64,000 nt of DNA, from assembly GCA_034437755.1 (NCBI GenBank), contig DAOTTV010000183.1, forward strand, positions 4,566 to 68,565, read 5' to 3'. Under the pieces are notes generated by a model, which saw only the letters and a program-made list of their open reading frames with translations, was not told where the DNA came from and ran no database searches. This document shows, in pieces, positions 49,235 to 59,220 of this stretch. The DNA comes from JAUZRW01 sp034437755. GTDB lineage: Bacteria; Chloroflexota; Anaerolineae; Aggregatilineales; Phototrophicaceae. Each line of letters begins with the position of its first letter. The stretch's first letter is position 1. The translations under genes were made by a program, and so were the position numbers.

Positions 49235-52200
49235 ATGCAACAGATAAACTTTGTTTACATTACCATGGACGGCGGACATAACAACGCCATTCGTACCGCT
49301 GCCCGCATGATCCGCGATGAGCACGACATCCAGCTGAACCTCGGGTTGTACAGCATGGCGACCCTACACAGTGACGCGGATTGGGCGCGCTTCGAGCGCG
49401 ATGTGCTCGCGGCGGATGTCATCTTCGGTGGCATGATCTTCGGCGAAGATCATGTGCGCCCGATGGAGCGCATCCTCAGCCAGACGGACGCGCCGACCTG
49501 CATCATCACCAGCAATCCGGCGCTGATTTATCAAACCCGCCTCAATAATTTGTCGCTCAAGCCACCGCAAGAGGACGAAGAGCCGGGCTTGTTCAAACGC
49601 TGGATGAACAAGCTACGCCCCAAGAAAGGCAAAGCCGAAGGTCAGCGACAGACCATACTCTTTCGCAATTTGACCAAGCTCATGAAGTACGTGCCGGGCA
49701 TGATGCGCGATCTGCATACCTTCATCGCCATGCACGATTACTTCGTCCATAGCTCGCCCGAAAATCTCAAACGGCAGATGCTCTTGCTCATCGAGCGCTA
49801 CGTGCCGGGCTTCAAGGGGCAAGTGCCAGTGCTCGATGCAATCGAATATCCGGATCTGGCAATTTATCATCCCGATGCGCCAGAACCCTTCGAGACCATC
49901 GAAGATTATCGCGCCTGGCGCAAGTCACAGGGCTTACCCATCGCCAACGGCGTTGCCGGGGCATGGAACGGCACCGCCGGCTTGCTGACGCAACGCGCAA
50001 TCATCCTCAGCGGCAACACCACCCATCTCGATCATCTGATTCGTGACATCGAAGCACAGGGCATCGAAGCGCGCACGACCTACAGCGCCCTGCTCGATTT
50101 CCGTCCAGCGATCGAAACTTTCTTGAGTGGCGCGGATGACCTGCCCAAGGCTGATGTCATGCTGAATACGATGGGCTTCCCGCTAGTTGGCGGCCCCGCT
50201 GGCACGCGCCCAGAACAAGCAGTCGAAGCCCTACATCAGATGGATGTCGGCTATCTCGATATGATTCCGCTGGGCTTCCAGCGCGTCGAAGATTGGCAGA
50301 GCAACTCCGTCGGGCTGAATCCGATGCAGGTCGCGATGAATATCGCCCTGCCAGAACTGGACGGCATCGCTGAACCTGTGATCTTCGGCGGGCCGACCCA
50401 CACGAACGAATCCTTCATCGCGCTCGAACCCGAGCAATCACAGGCGGCGAAGCGCGTCTCGCGGCGCATCCGCTTGAAGCACAAAACCAACGCCGACAAG
50501 AAGCTGGCGGTCGTCCTCTTTAACTTCCCGCCGAATCTGGGCAATGCGGGGACAGCCGCCTTTCTGGACGTGTTCGCTAGTCTGCATCGTCTCCTGCAAC
50601 AACTCAAAGACGAAGGCTACAAGGTAAACATTCCTGCCGATGTCGATACCCTGCGGCAGATGGTCGCTGAGGGCAATCACATGCAGTTCGGCACGGATGG
50701 CAACGTTGGCGCGACGATCACGCTGGAGCAATACCGCGAATTATTCCCGTGGTATCCCGAAATCGAAGAATACTGGGGACACGCCCCGGGCGAATTGTTG
50801 ACCAACGGGCGCGACTTTTACATTTTAGGCGCGCAATTCGGCAACGTCTTCGTGGCGCTTCAGCCCAGCTTCGGTTATGAGCGCGACCCGATGCGCCTGC
50901 TGATGGGCACGAATGCCTCGCCCCATCACGGCTTTGCCGCGTTCTATACATGGCTCAATCATATCTACGATGCCGATGCCGTCGTCCACTTCGGCACGCA
51001 TGGCGCGCTAGAATTCATGCCGGGCAAGCAGGTCGGCGTGAGTGCGGATTGCTGGTCAACGCGCTTGATCGGCGAACTGCCGAACTTCTACTACTACTGC
51101 GTCAACAACCCCAGCGAAGGGTCGATTGCCAAGCGCCGGGGCGCGGCGACTCTGCTCAGCTATATGGTGCCGCCCTTGCAACAAGCCGGGCTCTATAAAG
51201 GCTTACGTCGCCTGAAAGATACGATCGATCAGTATTACAAACGGCAAGACCCCAACATGCTACCGGATATTCGCCTGCAAGCTGATCAACTGGGCATCAC
51301 GGTAGACTGTGACGGGGATAGCGACAGCGCGTATCTCACAGCGCTCAGCCATGAGTTGATACAAGTCGAGAGTCGCATGATTCCGCTGGGCTTGCATACG
51401 CTGGGTAAAGCCCCGACCGAAGCCGAAATCATCGATATGCTGATACTGGTCGCGTCGTTCAACGGTGGTACACACAGCAACGGTACCAACAAGCTCCCAC
51501 CCTTGCCCGTGTTGATCGCCCGCGAAAAAGGCTGGCAGTACAGCAAATTACAGGACACCCTCAAGACGTCTGCCGCGACACAAGCACGCTGGGAAGAGAT
51601 CAACGGGCTGATGCACGAGATCATCACGCGCTTCGTGCGCGCCCCGCGTGACCCCGAACTGGATACCAGCGCGCTCGATGCCTACATCACCGAAGCAGTC
51701 GGCATCCCTGAGGGCTTGCTGGTGAACGTGTGGCAATGGCTCGATGATCTGATGGATCGCATCATCCACGATCAGGAGATTGCCAATATCCTGCACGCGC
51801 TGGATGGCGGCTATATCCTGCCCTCGCCGGGTAATGATGTCGTCCGTAACGAGAACATCGTGCCAACCGGACGCAATATCCACGCGCTCGATCCCTATCG
51901 CATCCCGACCCCGATGGCGATCAACGCCGCGAAAGGGCTTGTGCGGCAGATGCTCAAGCGTCTGCACGATCAAGAGAACACCGATCCCGAAAGCGTGGCG
52001 ATGGTACTATGGGGGACGGACAACCTCAAGAGTGATGGCGAAGGCATCGCGCAATGCCTGTACCTGCTAGGTGCAGAGCCAATCGAAGACGAACTCGGCA
52101 ACATCACGGACGTGCGCCTGATCCCGTTGAAGCAACTAGGACGACCGCGCATCGACGTAGTGATGACCGTCAGTGGCATCTTCCGCGATCTGTTCCATCA

Positions 52201-53056
52201 TCAAGCGGGCTTGCTCGATAAAGCTGTGCGCCTCGCCGCCCACGCTGACGAACCACTCGATCAGAATTTCGTCCGCAAGCACGCCCTCGCCCATGCCGAC
52301 GACCTAGGTATCACGCTCGATGATGCCGCCGCGCGCGTCTACTGTAACGCCAGCGGGTCTTACGGCGCGAACGTCAATTACATGGTCGATGGCAGTACAT
52401 GGGAGAGCGACGACGATCTGAGCGACACCTTCCTGATGCGTAAATCTTACGCCTACAAGCCGAACGGCACATGGCAATCCGCCCGCGATGTCATGGAGCG
52501 CAGTCTGGGCACCGTCGATGCCGCCTTCCAGAATATCGACAGCTTCGAGTTAGGCATCAGCGATGTCAATCACTACTACGAATATCTGGGCGGCGTGACC
52601 AAGAGCGTCGAGAAGCTCAACGGCAAACGCCCGCCGGTGATGGTCGCCGACGCAATCTCGCAGAGTGATCGCCTCTTCTCATTAGAAGAGATGGTACGGC
52701 TCGAATCGCGGACGAAGATGCTGAATCCCAAATGGTATGAAGCGATGCTCGATCACGGCTATGAAGGGGTGCGCGAGATCGAAACGCGCGTCAGCAACAC
52801 CTATGGCTGGGATGCCACGACCAACGCAGTCGATGACTGGGTGTATGTCGATGTCGCCGAGACCTACCTGCTAGACGACGCGATGCGCGCCCGCATGAGC
52901 GAAGCGAATCCGCATGCGACCGCCGCCATCGCCCGCCGCCTGCTCGAAGCCGCCGCACGTGGGTTCTGGGATGCAGACGACAAGATGCTCGACCAATTGC
53001 GCGACATCTACGGCAATCTTGAAGATCAACTCGAAGGTGTTCACGTCCCATCATAA
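49235..53056 (+). CDS. bchH: Magnesium chelatase porphyrin-binding subunit BchH
   Basis: 1273 residues, the usual length of BchH. The N-terminal part (from QQINFVYITMDGGHNNAIRT) and the CobN-like body match the family: GGPAGTRPEQAVEAL, YDADAVVHFGTHGALEFMPG, TYSALLDFRPAIETF, and near the C-terminus FLMRKSYAYKPNGTWQSARD and VTKSVEKLNGKRPP. It binds protoporphyrin and is the catalytic subunit that receives Mg2+. It lies between bchI and bchD, so the chelatase is one I-H-D unit. Other BchH paralogs could exist outside the window. Confidence 0.95.
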   Translation: MQQINFVYITMDGGHNNAIRTAARMIRDEHDIQLNLGLYSMATLHSDADWARFERDVLAADVIFGGMIFGEDHVRPMERILSQTDAPTCIITSNPALIYQTRLNNLSLKPPQEDEEPGLFKRWMNKLRPKKGKAEGQRQTILFRNLTKLMKYVPGMMRDLHTFIAMHDYFVHSSPENLKRQMLLLIERYVPGFKGQVPVLDAIEYPDLAIYHPDAPEPFETIEDYRAWRKSQGLPIANGVAGAWNGTAGLLTQRAIILSGNTTHLDHLIRDIEAQGIEARTTYSALLDFRPAIETFLSGADDLPKADVMLNTMGFPLVGGPAGTRPEQAVEALHQMDVGYLDMIPLGFQRVEDWQSNSVGLNPMQVAMNIALPELDGIAEPVIFGGPTHTNESFIALEPEQSQAAKRVSRRIRLKHKTNADKKLAVVLFNFPPNLGNAGTAAFLDVFASLHRLLQQLKDEGYKVNIPADVDTLRQMVAEGNHMQFGTDGNVGATITLEQYRELFPWYPEIEEYWGHAPGELLTNGRDFYILGAQFGNVFVALQPSFGYERDPMRLLMGTNASPHHGFAAFYTWLNHIYDADAVVHFGTHGALEFMPGKQVGVSADCWSTRLIGELPNFYYYCVNNPSEGSIAKRRGAATLLSYMVPPLQQAGLYKGLRRLKDTIDQYYKRQDPNMLPDIRLQADQLGITVDCDGDSDSAYLTALSHELIQVESRMIPLGLHTLGKAPTEAEIIDMLILVASFNGGTHSNGTNKLPPLPVLIAREKGWQYSKLQDTLKTSAATQARWEEINGLMHEIITRFVRAPRDPELDTSALDAYITEAVGIPEGLLVNVWQWLDDLMDRIIHDQEIANILHALDGGYILPSPGNDVVRNENIVPTGRNIHALDPYRIPTPMAINAAKGLVRQMLKRLHDQENTDPESVAMVLWGTDNLKSDGEGIAQCLYLLGAEPIEDELGNITDVRLIPLKQLGRPRIDVVMTVSGIFRDLFHHQAGLLDKAVRLAAHADEPLDQNFVRKHALAHADDLGITLDDAAARVYCNASGSYGANVNYMVDGSTWESDDDLSDTFLMRKSYAYKPNGTWQSARDVMERSLGTVDAAFQNIDSFELGISDVNHYYEYLGGVTKSVEKLNGKRPPVMVADAISQSDRLFSLEEMVRLESRTKMLNPKWYEAMLDHGYEGVREIETRVSNTYGWDATTNAVDDWVYVDVAETYLLDDAMRARMSEANPHATAAIARRLLEAAARGFWDADDKMLDQLRDIYGNLEDQLEGVHVPS

Positions 53057-53132
53057 TCATGACGGATGACAGAGCGACCATCGTCTGTCATCCGCATCCG
53101 CCATACCAAGCATACGAGGAGCAAACTCTCTT

Positions 53133-54977
53133 GTGACGACGACTCTCCCATTTCCGGCATTAGTCGGCTTAGAACTAGCACAACAGGCATTGATTTTACT
53201 GGCAATCGAACCGCGCTTGCGGGGAGTCGTGCTATCGGCTCCAGCGGGGACGGGAAAATCGAGTTTGGCACGGGGCATCCGTGATGTGCTGGACGACGAC
53301 GACGCGCCCTTCATCGAACTACCGCCGAGCGTTGATGCTGAGAATTTACTGGGCGGCTTAGATTTAGAAGCCACACTCCGCACTGGCGATCTCGTGATGC
53401 AACGTGGCATCCTCGCTAAAGCCGATGGCGGTGTCGTCTACGTCGATGGTATCAACCTGCTGACAGACGCGACGACCAATCTCTTGCTCTCAGTGGTCGA
53501 TAACGGTGTCGTCAACTTAGAGCGTGAGGGCGTGAGCCTGCGCGATGCGGCGCACTTCAGCTTGATCGGCTCATATGATCCGGCAGAAGGGATGCCGCGC
53601 AAGCACCTGATCGATCGTCTCGGCTTGATCGCATCGCTCCCCGGTCAGCTGAGCGCGAGCGACCGCGCAACCGTACTACGGCGCAATTTGCACCAAGCGC
53701 GTACCACATGGGCAGAAGACACGCAATTCCTGCGCGGTCTGATTCTCGCCGCCCGTGAGCAACTGCCACAGGTGACGATCAGTGACGCGCAGATCGAACA
53801 ATTGAGCCTGCTCGCCTTGCAATACGGGGTCGAGGGGCATCGTGCCGATAACTTCGCCGTGATGACCGCCTGTGCATCTGCCGCCGCTGACCTACGCGAC
53901 GAAGTCAATGAAGATGACATGAAGACCGCCATGCAACTGGTCATCCTCCCGCGTGCGACGCAAATCCCGGCCCCACCGCCCGAAGATGATGCACCGCCGC
54001 CCCAACAACAACCCCAAGAGCCAGAGGCTGACGCACAAGCACCGGACGACCCACCGCCGCCGACAGATAGCGATGAGACCGACGACGACACCGAGCAAGC
54101 CGCCCCACCGGACGAACTCATGCCGCCGCCGGACGAAATCCTCGAAGCGTTGACGGGTGAACTGCCGGATGATCTCGAAGAACTGCCCTTCCAGAATTTG
54201 CGACGGGGCAAGACCGGCTCACGCGGGGCGACCGAAGCCAAACGCGGACGACACATCCGCAGTGTGCCGGGCAACCCCACGCAAGGGCGCATCGACGTGG
54301 TGAGTACGCTTCGCAGTGCCGCACCGTGGCAACAACTGCGCCAGCGCGCCAACCCCGACGATGATCGGCGCGTCCAGCTAGAGCTATCAGACGTGCGCGT
54401 GAAGAAATATCGCAACAAAGCGGGGGCGCTGTTCTGCTTTCTGGTCGATGCTAGCGGGAGCATGGCCTTACACCGCATGCGACAGGCGAAAGGCGCTGTC
54501 CATACCTTGCTTGAGAAAGCCTACGTCAAGCGCGATCGCGTTGCCCTGATCGCCTTTCGTGGCGACCAAGCCGAGTTGCTGATGCCACCGACCCAAAGCG
54601 TCGAACTCGCTAAGCGCGCGCTCGATCTGCTCCCGACCGGTGGCGGCACGCCGCTCGCCTCAGCCCTGATCTCGGCCGGCGATGTCGCCCAGCAAGCGCG
54701 GATGCGCGGCATCATGCAAACAGTCGCCGTCGTCTTGACCGACGGACGCGGCAACATCCCCTTCACCGCGGGCAACGATCCGCAGGAAGAACTCCAGCAA
54801 TTAGCGGGATATGTGCAGGATTGCGGGATGCACGTCATGATCGTGGATACTAAGCGCAGTTATCTGAGCAAAGGCGAAGCCCGCCAACTCGCCGAGTGGC
54901 TCGGCGCAGATTATGCCTATCTGCCGAACGCGACCGGCGAGGAAATCGGCGAATTAGCGGCGAACGTGCGCGACTGA
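53133..54977 (+). CDS. bchD: Magnesium chelatase subunit BchD
   Basis: 614 residues, starting with GTG 53133 behind ACGAGGAGC. The AAA+ domain (about 1-270) has Walker A SAPAGTGKSSLARGI and a degenerate Walker B (VVYVDGINLL, Gly where BchI has Glu), as expected for the non-hydrolysing subunit. A Pro/Gln/Asp-rich linker (about 273-345) leads to a C-terminal von Willebrand A domain (about 420-610) with the MIDAS motif CFLVDASGSMA. BchD forms the double-ring platform with BchI. It ends the cluster arm. Confidence 0.93.
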   Translation: MTTTLPFPALVGLELAQQALILLAIEPRLRGVVLSAPAGTGKSSLARGIRDVLDDDDAPFIELPPSVDAENLLGGLDLEATLRTGDLVMQRGILAKADGGVVYVDGINLLTDATTNLLLSVVDNGVVNLEREGVSLRDAAHFSLIGSYDPAEGMPRKHLIDRLGLIASLPGQLSASDRATVLRRNLHQARTTWAEDTQFLRGLILAAREQLPQVTISDAQIEQLSLLALQYGVEGHRADNFAVMTACASAAADLRDEVNEDDMKTAMQLVILPRATQIPAPPPEDDAPPPQQQPQEPEADAQAPDDPPPPTDSDETDDDTEQAAPPDELMPPPDEILEALTGELPDDLEELPFQNLRRGKTGSRGATEAKRGRHIRSVPGNPTQGRIDVVSTLRSAAPWQQLRQRANPDDDRRVQLELSDVRVKKYRNKAGALFCFLVDASGSMALHRMRQAKGAVHTLLEKAYVKRDRVALIAFRGDQAELLMPPTQSVELAKRALDLLPTGGGTPLASALISAGDVAQQARMRGIMQTVAVVLTDGRGNIPFTAGNDPQEELQQLAGYVQDCGMHVMIVDTKRSYLSKGEARQLAEWLGADYAYLPNATGEEIGELAANVRD

Positions 54978-55003
54978 GTGGCGTATATCACCCCATCAAC
55001 AAT

Positions 55004-55032
55004 ACGGGCGACTCGTCGTATGAGTCGCCCGT
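55004..55032. terminator. Bidirectional terminator between bchD and the second SulP gene
   Basis: ACGGGCGACTC and GAGTCGCCCGT form a perfect 11-bp stem with a 7-base loop, followed by TTTG on the plus strand. It lies 27 bp after the bchD stop and 15 bp before the end of the convergent SulP gene. Confidence 0.75.
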
Positions 55033-55046
55033 TTGCGTCTGCTCAA

Positions 55047-56807
55047 TTAACTCACGTGGTGGCGCAATGTCTCGCAGGCTTCATGCGTCGTCAGGAAGAA
55101 GCGATCCGCTCCGATTTCATCGACAAAGCCGATCCGCTGCAGGCGATCCATCACCGGCCCTTTGACTTCTGCCATATAAAACGTGACGTTGTTATCCGCC
55201 AGACGGTGATTCAGTTCTTCCAGCACTTCAAGCGCCGTCGTATCGATGAAATTCACCGCCTTGCACACCAGCACAAAGTGATCAATACGCGGGTTATCAG
55301 CAATCTGCGCCAGCACCACATCTTCTAAATACTGTGCATTCGGGAAGTACAGGCTTTCATCGACGCGCAGAGCGAGAATATTGGGGTGCGTCTGCGTCTC
55401 ATGGCGCATGATATTGCGGTATTCTTCGGTCTCACTGATGCGCCCGACGATCGCAATGTGCGGTCGGCTGGTATGCCACAGGTACACCGCCAGCGATACC
55501 GCCACGCCGACTAAGATACCCGTCTCGATACCCAGTTCCAGCACTGCCATGAACGTAATCAGCAGGGATAAGCCATCGGCTTTGCTATAGCGCCACGCGT
55601 GGAAAAACGCATCGACATCCACCAGTGAACTGACCGCCACAACGATGATCGCGGCGAGGATCGCATTCGGCAAGAAGTAAAATAGCGGCGTGAGCAAGAC
55701 CACCGTCACCAGCATCAAGCCGGCAGTGATGATCGATGCGAGACCGGTATTCGCTCCCGCTGTGAAGTTGACCATCGAGCGCCCGAAGCCACCCGCCACC
55801 GGATAACCGCCTGTCAGCGATGCGCCGATATTGGCTGAGCCGATCGCAATTAATTCCTGATTGGCATCGACTTTCTGCCGCTTTTTGCTGGCTAGGGCTT
55901 TCGCGACTGAGATACTCTCCATATACCCGACCACCGCAATCGTGATCGCAATCGGCAACAAATCCTGAAAAGTCGCCAGATCAAAGGGCGGCAAGGCGAA
56001 GGGCGGCAAGCCCTGCGGCACCTCACCGACGATCGGCACATTTGCCGCCTGATGCACGCCCGTTACCCATACGAAAACCGTGCCGAGGAACACAATCACC
56101 AGCGGCGCGATTTTAGTCAGCGGCATTGCGATCGACTTCGAGAGACCCCAGCGCATCAACTGATCGCCCAGCGCAAACTTGAAATAGAGCAAGACCGCAA
56201 TACCCGCAATACCAATCCCCAGCACCGCTAGATTCGTCTGTGTGATGCCCTGTAGCGCGAACCACAGCAGTTCGTGCAAGTGTTCCGTGCGGGCGATGTC
56301 ATAGCCCAGCAGATGCTTCAATTGGCTCAAGCCGATCATGATCGCCGCCGCGCTCGTGAAGCCCGATAAGACCGAATGACTGAGAAAGTTCACGAGGAAA
56401 CCGACGCGCAACACCCCCATCACGACCTGCATCACGCCGACCATCAGGGCGAGTGCCAGCGCCAGCGCGATATAGTCGCTGGTCGTCGCCGGGTTAAGCG
56501 CGCCGATACCACTCGCAACCAGCAGAGACATCATCGCCACCGGCCCAACGGCGAGCGCCCGTCCCGTGCCGAGCAAGCCGTAGATAATCAGCGGAAGAAT
56601 ACTCGCATACAGCCCGACCTGTGGCGGCAAGCCGGCTAACATCGCATACGCCATGCCCTGCGGCACCAGCATCACCGCGACGACGACTCCGGCAATCACA
56701 TCACCAGATAGGTGGCGACGATCATAATGCAACAGCCAATCTAAAAATGGCAGATAATCGCGGATATTGAACTCGCGGGCGGGCGGTTGAACAGATTGTG
56801 TTGCCAT
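55047..56807 (-). CDS. SulP-family anion permease with STAS domain, second copy
   Basis: 586 residues, with clear similarity to the first copy at 5239 (DVIAGVVVAVMLVPQGMAYA, LAGLPPQVGLYASILPLIIY). The C-terminal STAS domain runs from about 470 (ILALRVDESLYFPNAQYLED, CKAVNFIDTTALEVLEELNH). The substrate is unknown; sulfate and bicarbonate are the main candidates. It is convergent with bchD. In many bacteria SulP genes near carbon-fixation genes transport bicarbonate, but no such gene is seen here. Confidence 0.9.
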   Translation of the reverse strand: MATQSVQPPAREFNIRDYLPFLDWLLHYDRRHLSGDVIAGVVVAVMLVPQGMAYAMLAGLPPQVGLYASILPLIIYGLLGTGRALAVGPVAMMSLLVASGIGALNPATTSDYIALALALALMVGVMQVVMGVLRVGFLVNFLSHSVLSGFTSAAAIMIGLSQLKHLLGYDIARTEHLHELLWFALQGITQTNLAVLGIGIAGIAVLLYFKFALGDQLMRWGLSKSIAMPLTKIAPLVIVFLGTVFVWVTGVHQAANVPIVGEVPQGLPPFALPPFDLATFQDLLPIAITIAVVGYMESISVAKALASKKRQKVDANQELIAIGSANIGASLTGGYPVAGGFGRSMVNFTAGANTGLASIITAGLMLVTVVLLTPLFYFLPNAILAAIIVVAVSSLVDVDAFFHAWRYSKADGLSLLITFMAVLELGIETGILVGVAVSLAVYLWHTSRPHIAIVGRISETEEYRNIMRHETQTHPNILALRVDESLYFPNAQYLEDVVLAQIADNPRIDHFVLVCKAVNFIDTTALEVLEELNHRLADNNVTFYMAEVKGPVMDRLQRIGFVDEIGADRFFLTTHEACETLRHHVS

Positions 56808-56880
56808 GATTGATCCTCATCACTTCACCATACATTCATACATTGTACGAATGCCCCGCCCACATAATGAGACGTGTCAC

Positions 56881-57810
56881 CTAATCGGAGGTATTAGTGT
56901 AGCTTATAGGTCGATCAGGGTCGCCAATTTCCAGCCACTCCACCGTTTCGGCAAGTTCAGCCAGCATCAGCGGGGATTGCGGGCGATTAATCTCTTTAAA
57001 CGGTACATGCGGCGCGAATTTGACAATATCAGCGAAGACGCGCCCCTCTTGCTTTAACAGGCGAAAATGCGTGTAAAGATGCGTCTGCCGCGCCAAACGC
57101 TGAATCTTGGCATACCCGCGAATCGGCGCGACGAGGAATTCCGCTTTGTTCTGACGGGACAGCATATAAATCGTCGTCAATGGCACCGCTTGCTCGCGAT
57201 AAGTGGGGCGCGTCGATAAATAAAATTTCTTGAGGTCGGCGCGCACAGGGGTCAAGGATTCAGCATCCCACTTGAAGTAACGCGCGGTTCGGTTCCACAC
57301 TTGTAGATACGGCTCGGCTGGAATAGCCCACGCTTGCCCGTCACCATCGACGGTGACTGAAATCGCATCATCGCCCAATATCTGATAGCCAGCGCGATAA
57401 AATTGTGCGGCAAGCGCAGATTTGCCGATGCCAGAAAGTCCGGTGAAGAGGAGCGCACTCCCATCGCGCACGATGCCACTGGCATGAAAGACGATGCGCC
57501 CGCGCTGTTGCAACAATGCCACCATTGGCGCATGGAACAGGTGCAGGCGCACGACATCCCAATCCGCGTTATCAGCCGGTTGTACGATGATCTGCTCGCC
57601 ATCGCAGACCCAGTAATGCGCGATCTGGGGCACGCGCAACTTGAATTGTTGCGGCGTGCGCTGGTAGTACACTGAAGGCTGATCGCCCGTAATTGGCGGC
57701 ACATCGCCGCTGATGATCGCCACATCCGGCGTTCCGACAGTCGGTTGCCACTGCGGAATCTCGAATTCAGCGGCGATGATTAAACCATGTGCGCGATAGG
57801 TGTATGTCAT
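56881..57810 (-). CDS. HPr-kinase-like protein (RiPP/lasso tailoring-kinase type)
   Basis: 309 residues. The central part has HASGIVRDGSALLFTGLSGI followed by GKSALAAQFY, with a Walker A GLSGIGKSAL, and GYQILGDDAISVTVDGDGQA, where DD is the expected catalytic/metal pair of HprK. The rest (AIPAEPYLQVWNRTARYF, then TTIYMLSRQ) resembles the HprK-like proteins found in lasso-peptide and other RiPP clusters, where they phosphorylate the peptide or serve in its tailoring. It starts 3 bp after the methyltransferase gene. No phosphotransferase (PTS) genes are near, so a classical HPr role is unlikely. Substrate unknown. Confidence 0.75.
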   Translation of the reverse strand: MTYTYRAHGLIIAAEFEIPQWQPTVGTPDVAIISGDVPPITGDQPSVYYQRTPQQFKLRVPQIAHYWVCDGEQIIVQPADNADWDVVRLHLFHAPMVALLQQRGRIVFHASGIVRDGSALLFTGLSGIGKSALAAQFYRAGYQILGDDAISVTVDGDGQAWAIPAEPYLQVWNRTARYFKWDAESLTPVRADLKKFYLSTRPTYREQAVPLTTIYMLSRQNKAEFLVAPIRGYAKIQRLARQTHLYTHFRLLKQEGRVFADIVKFAPHVPFKEINRPQSPLMLAELAETVEWLEIGDPDRPISYTNTSD

Positions 57811-57813
57811 CGC

Positions 57814-58989
57814 TTACTCGACCACTTCTTCCGGCGCAAGTGTATACTCCGCCACGCGCTGTTGCACGTAACGCGCCACATCCTGATCCCCCAGCACGTC
57901 AGCATTTTGCACGCGCTCGATGATCTTCGCCACCGCTATACGCCGCCACAGTGCCTGCAAGATGATACTATCGGCTTTTGCCTGCGGCGAGAGTTGCAAA
58001 TCCGCTTGTTGTAATTGTTTCTGTAGATTACGCTTCATGTTGATCGCGATATTGTGGAAGTTCGTCTGCTTGAACTGATGCTTGATCTGCCCATCATCGC
58101 CGCGTATGGTCGTATGCCATGCCCACACATAACTGTTGTTAATCAACTTCACGCTAATATCGAGCGCGACTTGATCGCCTGCTTCAATCTCGATCTCTTC
58201 TGGCAGGGGCATCCCCATCTGACCGTAGACCGCATCTTCGCGGATTTCGCCCGGCTTCGCCGTAAACCAGATACCATCGGTGAGGGTCGCATCGAACCAG
58301 AGAACAAATACGTTGAGGGTCGTCGGCTCGGTGAATGTCCACTCGCTGTGGCCGTCAAAATCAGCCGTCGTCGCTGTCGCATAGTGGATTTCGCACCATT
58401 TGCGCGGGTCGCCGCGCAATACCTCGCCTTTACGCAGATGATGGGGCCCGGACGACAAGGTGTTGATAATATATTTCGCCCCCGCCGACATATCGATGCC
58501 GTAGGGTTGGTTACGCCACGGGGCTTTGACCAGCTTAGCATACCAGTGACCAGCATAGCCCGGCGCAACGAACAAATCATCGCGCTGAGGGATGAAGACC
58601 GCGTCGGGATTGGCGAGGCGTTCGCGCGCATCGATAAAAGACGGCACGTTGTAATTGATGAAGGGTAGCAGACCGCGCAGGTCACCGACGATTACATCGG
58701 CTTTTTCGGGCAAGGTCACCTCGGTGGATTTCGTGTTCATGAAGGTGATACGATCCGCAAGACCATTCGCCACCGCGATCTCGCTAGCAACGCTGATGGC
58801 AGGTTCGGGTTCAACGGCGTAGACGTGCTTCGCCCCTAAGCCGGCGGCAACGAAGGCGAAGATACCCGTGCCCGTCCCGATATCGAGGACGACCGTCTCC
58901 GGCGTAACGTGTTTCTCTAAGGCTTTCACGTACGAGTCGACCCGCAGGCGGTCGTGCATCATCGAGCCAAATCCCTGTACACCATACAT
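57814..58989 (-). CDS. PRMT-like SAM methyltransferase of the candidate RiPP locus
   Basis: 391 residues from ATG 58989, preceded by GGAG eight bases upstream; a longer frame to 59055 begins only with TTG. It shows the protein-arginine-methyltransferase pattern: GSMMHDRLRVDSYVKALEKH, VLDIGTGTGIFAFVAAGLGA and VGDLRGLLPF, followed by a beta-barrel-like region. The C-terminal ~70 residues (LSPQAKADSIILQALWRRIA, then a helical end) are an extra module of unknown type, possibly peptide-recognising. It is co-transcribed with the HprK-like gene. Methylation of a peptide or protein is inferred from fold and context. Confidence 0.75.
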   Translation of the reverse strand: MYGVQGFGSMMHDRLRVDSYVKALEKHVTPETVVLDIGTGTGIFAFVAAGLGAKHVYAVEPEPAISVASEIAVANGLADRITFMNTKSTEVTLPEKADVIVGDLRGLLPFINYNVPSFIDARERLANPDAVFIPQRDDLFVAPGYAGHWYAKLVKAPWRNQPYGIDMSAGAKYIINTLSSGPHHLRKGEVLRGDPRKWCEIHYATATTADFDGHSEWTFTEPTTLNVFVLWFDATLTDGIWFTAKPGEIREDAVYGQMGMPLPEEIEIEAGDQVALDISVKLINNSYVWAWHTTIRGDDGQIKHQFKQTNFHNIAINMKRNLQKQLQQADLQLSPQAKADSIILQALWRRIAVAKIIERVQNADVLGDQDVARYVQQRVAEYTLAPEEVVE

Positions 58990-59154
58990 AGCAATGCTCC
59001 GTCTGTTTATTAAGGTTAATCGATCTTTGTCGGGTTCAAGCACGGCAATCAGCAAGAGATAAATGCCGTCATGTTACGTCATACCGTGATTATTATAGAT
59101 TGTAAAAATCCTATCTAGTTTTACGCCAAAGTGTAGCAAAAATCAACGCGCATG

Positions 59155-59163
59155 TGTTATATT
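59155..59163 (+). promoter_or_regulatory. Extended -10 element before the 56-residue peptide gene
   Basis: TGT followed by TATATT (59158-59163) fits an extended -10 box, which needs no strong -35. Transcription would begin near 59170, about 50 bp before ATG 59221. The surrounding 59056-59220 gap is AT-rich and separates this gene from the divergent methyltransferase. Confidence 0.4.
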
Positions 59164-59220
59164 GTAGATGTCTTAGCAAGACAAAACACATTGAATATTA
59201 CGACATACGGAGTAAATATC

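Noticed and set aside
53645..54478. Long frame of 277 codons opposite bchD
   Set aside because: High GC third positions on the opposite strand create it; Ser/Arg/Gly-rich composition and overlap with clear BchD domains rule it out.
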